The translations under genes and the position numbers were made by a program. Below are positions 5,547 to 5,701 of a stretch of 5,701 nt of DNA, piece by piece. Numbering within the stretch: position 1 is the stretch's first letter; each line of letters starts with the position of its first letter. The notes under the pieces were generated by a model that saw nothing but the letters and a program-made list of their open reading frames with translations, had not been told where the DNA came from and did no database searches. This DNA is from an uncultured Lachnospiraceae bacterium (GTDB lineage Bacteria; Bacillota_A; Clostridia; Lachnospirales; Lachnospiraceae): the NCBI GenBank assembly GCA_947175285.1, contig CAMWMM010000348.1, positions 1-5,701 on the forward strand, given 5' to 3'.

Positions 5547-5701
5547 CAATGAATGAGGGAAATGCATAACTGTATTGCTGTGACGGTTCGGTAGGCAGCA
5601 TTGATGAATCACCGCAGGGTCGCTTTCGCTGCATTGCCGCTCGTAACGGCGCATAAGCTGCCAAAATACGGCAGCTAAACGCCGACGGCTCCAGAGCCCC
5701 C
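5547..5701. other. GC-rich non-coding tail with nested hairpin, possible dispersed repeat or structured RNA
   Basis: No credible gene is seen after the GH31 stop. Bases 5581-5701 are about 60% G+C (72 of 121 counted), against about one third in the spacer at 2101-2160. The segment is rich in short inverted matches. The best is CGGCG (5647-5651) with CGCCG (5680-5684), enclosing AGCTGCC (5656-5662) with GGCAGCT (5670-5676) around a 7-base loop. Competing or adjacent pairs are GCCG (5636-5639) with CGGC (5647-5650), and GGCT (5687-5690) with AGCC (5695-5698). No T-run follows the hairpin on either strand. It continues past the right edge, so its boundaries and identity are unknown. Confidence 0.5.
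5647..5684. repeat. Nested inverted repeat (5-bp plus 7-bp stems)
   Basis: An outer stem CGGCG/CGCCG and an inner stem AGCTGCC/GGCAGCT are joined by a 4-by-3 internal loop (CATA opposite AAA) and capped by AAAATAC. All 12 pairs are Watson-Crick. Both strands can form it; the lack of a following T-run argues against a standard intrinsic terminator. Confidence 0.7.

Noticed and set aside
5584..5600. GGTTCG resembling a tRNA T-arm
   Set aside because: No matching T-stem, acceptor stem or anticodon arm can be folded around it.
5025..5654. Minus-strand 209-codon open frame over the end of the GH31 gene and the tail
   Set aside because: It is antisense to clearly conserved GH31 sequence, has low-complexity Ile/Arg-rich content with no domain, and has no convincing ribosome binding site.
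5647..5684. Hairpin after the GH31 gene as an intrinsic terminator
   Set aside because: The stem is interrupted by an internal loop and is followed by GC-rich sequence, with no T-run on either strand. It might still end transcripts in another way, but it is not a canonical terminator.
1..5701. CRISPR array, insertion sequence, defence or phage genes
   Set aside because: No spaced repeat array, transposase, integrase, recombinase or toxin-antitoxin signature is visible; every sizeable gene belongs to a known metabolic, regulatory or membrane family.

Overview
The window looks like part of a chromosome from a low-to-moderate GC Gram-positive anaerobe of the Clostridia, most likely a Lachnospiraceae-type gut bacterium. 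The basis is AT-rich spacers, AAAGGAGA-like ribosome binding sites, a YitT-type membrane protein, and an AraC-type regulator next to sugar-utilisation genes. The genus cannot be fixed from the sequence alone.

Layout: (1) 1-658, minus strand: the N-terminal 219 codons of a YitT/DUF161 membrane protein that runs off the left edge. (2) 659-796: a spacer holding the YitT leader and promoter and a strong hairpin terminator for the next gene. (3) 797-2056, minus strand: a full-length L-rhamnose isomerase (rhaA, 419 aa). (4) 2057-2249: a divergent control region with opposed extended -10 promoters and two 10-bp direct repeats 22 bp apart. (5) 2250-3236, plus strand: an AraC/XylS-family regulator with an N-terminal cupin sensor. 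(6) 3237-3299: a short spacer repeating the same 10-mer. (7) 3300-5546, plus strand: a 748-aa cytoplasmic GH31 alpha-glucosidase. (8) 5547-5701: a non-coding tail whose last ~120 bases are about 60% GC and form a nested hairpin, cut off by the right edge.

Working model (inference): the AraC-type protein senses a sugar and activates rhaA from the direct repeat, whose proximal copy overlaps the predicted -35 of rhaA by 4 bp, as in class II AraC activation. It may also act on the GH31 gene, whose leader carries an exact copy of the 10-mer. The two enzymes could jointly process an imported glycoside containing alpha-glucose and L-rhamnose. The rhamnulokinase, aldolase and transporter genes needed for a full rhamnose pathway are not in the window. 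All protein families here are known; the less ordinary signals are the shared 10-mer, the gene pairing, and the GC-rich structured tail.
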